Shown here piece after piece: positions 63,320 through 64,000 of a stretch of 64,000 nt of DNA (position 1 is its first letter; every line of letters starts with the position of its first letter). Below the pieces are notes generated by a model. That model did no database searches, was not told the DNA's origin, and saw nothing but the letters and a program-made list of their open reading frames with translations. The position numbers and the translations under genes were made by a program. This stretch comes from Rhodococcoides fascians A25f. GTDB taxonomy: Bacteria; Actinomycetota; Actinomycetes; Mycobacteriales; Mycobacteriaceae. Where the stretch lies: positions 2,283,001 through 2,347,000 of the forward strand of contig NZ_CP049744.1 of NCBI RefSeq assembly GCF_000760935.2, written 5' to 3'.

Positions 63320-63889
63320 TCAGTTCCAGCCGAAGTCTCGACGCAATCGAGCTGCGACGGAGTCGAATTGGGGTTTGCTCAGAATCGCGCCCTCGCGGCG
63401 GATGCCGTCCTCGGGCACGTCGAGAACGCGATCCAGACGAATCCAGCTCGGTCGGCCCTCGGCGTCCCAGGAACCGGATCCGATCGACTGCCAGTCGCGG
63501 TCGCCGTCGCGACTGCTCTGGCTCGACAGCATCAGACCGAGTAGATCGTTGCCCTCGCGCCCGATGACCAACACCGGGCGATCCTTGCCCTGACTGGCGT
63601 CTTCTTCGTAGGTCACCCAGGTCCAGACGATCTCACCCGGATCGGCCTTGCCGTCCAGATCGGGGGAATACTCGATGGTGCGGGCCCGCTGGGCCGTCGG
63701 CCTCGTCTGTGACGCGACGGGGCGGCCGGGACGCGGAGCCGGAGCGGACGTGTTCGCTGTCGTTCCACTGATTGCGTCCTTGCCCTTCTGCAGGGCGCCG
63801 GACTTCTGCAGTTGACGCAGCAGTCGCGGGCCTTCACGCATCGCGATCTTGCCCAGTTCTTTCCCGAATCTGCTCCAATTGCCAGCCAT
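63320..63889 (-). CDS. PemK/MazF-like domain protein
   Basis: This 189-residue protein has a basic N-terminal 80 residues without clear fold and a C-terminal PemK-like SH3-type barrel from about residue 70 (GEIVWTWVTYEEDASQGKDRPVLVIGREG, LGLMLSSQSS). Classical members are toxin endoribonucleases paired with an antitoxin. No antitoxin-sized gene is adjacent in the window, so a toxin role is unproven. TACACT stands 6 nt before the ATG, suggesting a leaderless transcript. Confidence 0.75.
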   Translation of the reverse strand: MAGNWSRFGKELGKIAMREGPRLLRQLQKSGALQKGKDAISGTTANTSAPAPRPGRPVASQTRPTAQRARTIEYSPDLDGKADPGEIVWTWVTYEEDASQGKDRPVLVIGREGNDLLGLMLSSQSSRDGDRDWQSIGSGSWDAEGRPSWIRLDRVLDVPEDGIRREGAILSKPQFDSVAARLRRDFGWN

Positions 63890-64000
63890 GCGGCGAGTGT
63901 AGCCACCCTGACGTTGCTGCTCACAGCCCAGACTGTGGCGACGTCGAAGCCGGAGTCGGACAGCCGGGGACGGCGCATCGTTCTCGGCGTGGGACGATGG
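63890..64000. other. right edge, upstream region of the PemK-like gene
   Basis: It holds the TACACT -10 box for the minus-strand gene (63896-63901). On the plus strand GACGAT near 63993 could be the -10 of a gene starting just past the edge. No gene is supported within it. Confidence 0.4.

Noticed and set aside
63613..63978. Minus-strand open frame at the right edge
   Set aside because: It overlaps the PemK-like gene in another frame and lacks a ribosome site or motif.

Overview
The window looks like chromosomal DNA of a Rhodococcus-type actinomycete (Nocardiaceae). This is inferred from high-GC coding bias, frequent GTG starts, a protocatechuate operon with a fused PcaL, a UsfX/SigF pair, and a long housekeeping backbone in the same order as in Mycobacterium tuberculosis (valS-folC-DUF4233-ndk-rne-rplU-rpmA-obg-proB, then proA-moxR-VWA-nadD-rsfS-gpgP-octT-degV-comEA-comEC-holA-rpsT-ATP-grasp-alphaE-transglutaminase). 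No tRNA, rRNA, IS element, prophage or CRISPR array was seen.

Layout. 1-8.0 kb: protocatechuate/beta-ketoadipate catabolism. A minus-strand operon pcaH-G-B-L-R-F is divergent from pcaI-J, and the tail of a 3-dehydroshikimate dehydratase-type gene that would feed it lies at the left edge. 8-11.1 kb: fdhD and malQ. 11.2-12.4 kb: anti-sigma factor UsfX and SigF. 12.5-27 kb: an S9 peptidase and the first half of the conserved backbone, ending in proB.

27-48.4 kb is an accessory block lying between proB and proA. It holds a sirtuin, the ectoine biosynthesis genes ectA-ectB-ectC, recQ, a VOC protein, an AraC regulator, a PfkB kinase and a catabolic region. The catabolic region contains a class III aminotransferase, an FAD/Fe-S oxidoreductase, an aldehyde dehydrogenase, a GntR regulator, an ectoine-hydrolase-like M24 protein, a class I aminotransferase, an M20 deacylase, an MHS transporter and a D-2-hydroxyacid dehydrogenase. 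An old-yellow-enzyme gene closes the block. 48.5-63.3 kb is the second half of the backbone, followed by an orphan PemK-like gene on the opposite strand.

Main points of interest. (1) ectA and ectB share one uninterrupted reading frame, so an EctA-EctB fusion protein is possible. (2) A perfect palindrome GATTGTNNACAATC occurs at both promoters of the catabolic region, at the -35 of the first operon and directly after the -10 of the second, and is a good candidate operator for the GntR protein encoded between them. (3) The catabolic region reads best as a variant ectoine-degradation pathway placed beside the synthesis genes. (4) A 17-bp core repeat occurs just after two stop codons and has been tandemly amplified inside the coding start of an aminotransferase. 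(5) Many genes have a TANNNT-like -10 box only 6-8 nt before the start codon, which indicates leaderless transcripts and fixes several start sites.
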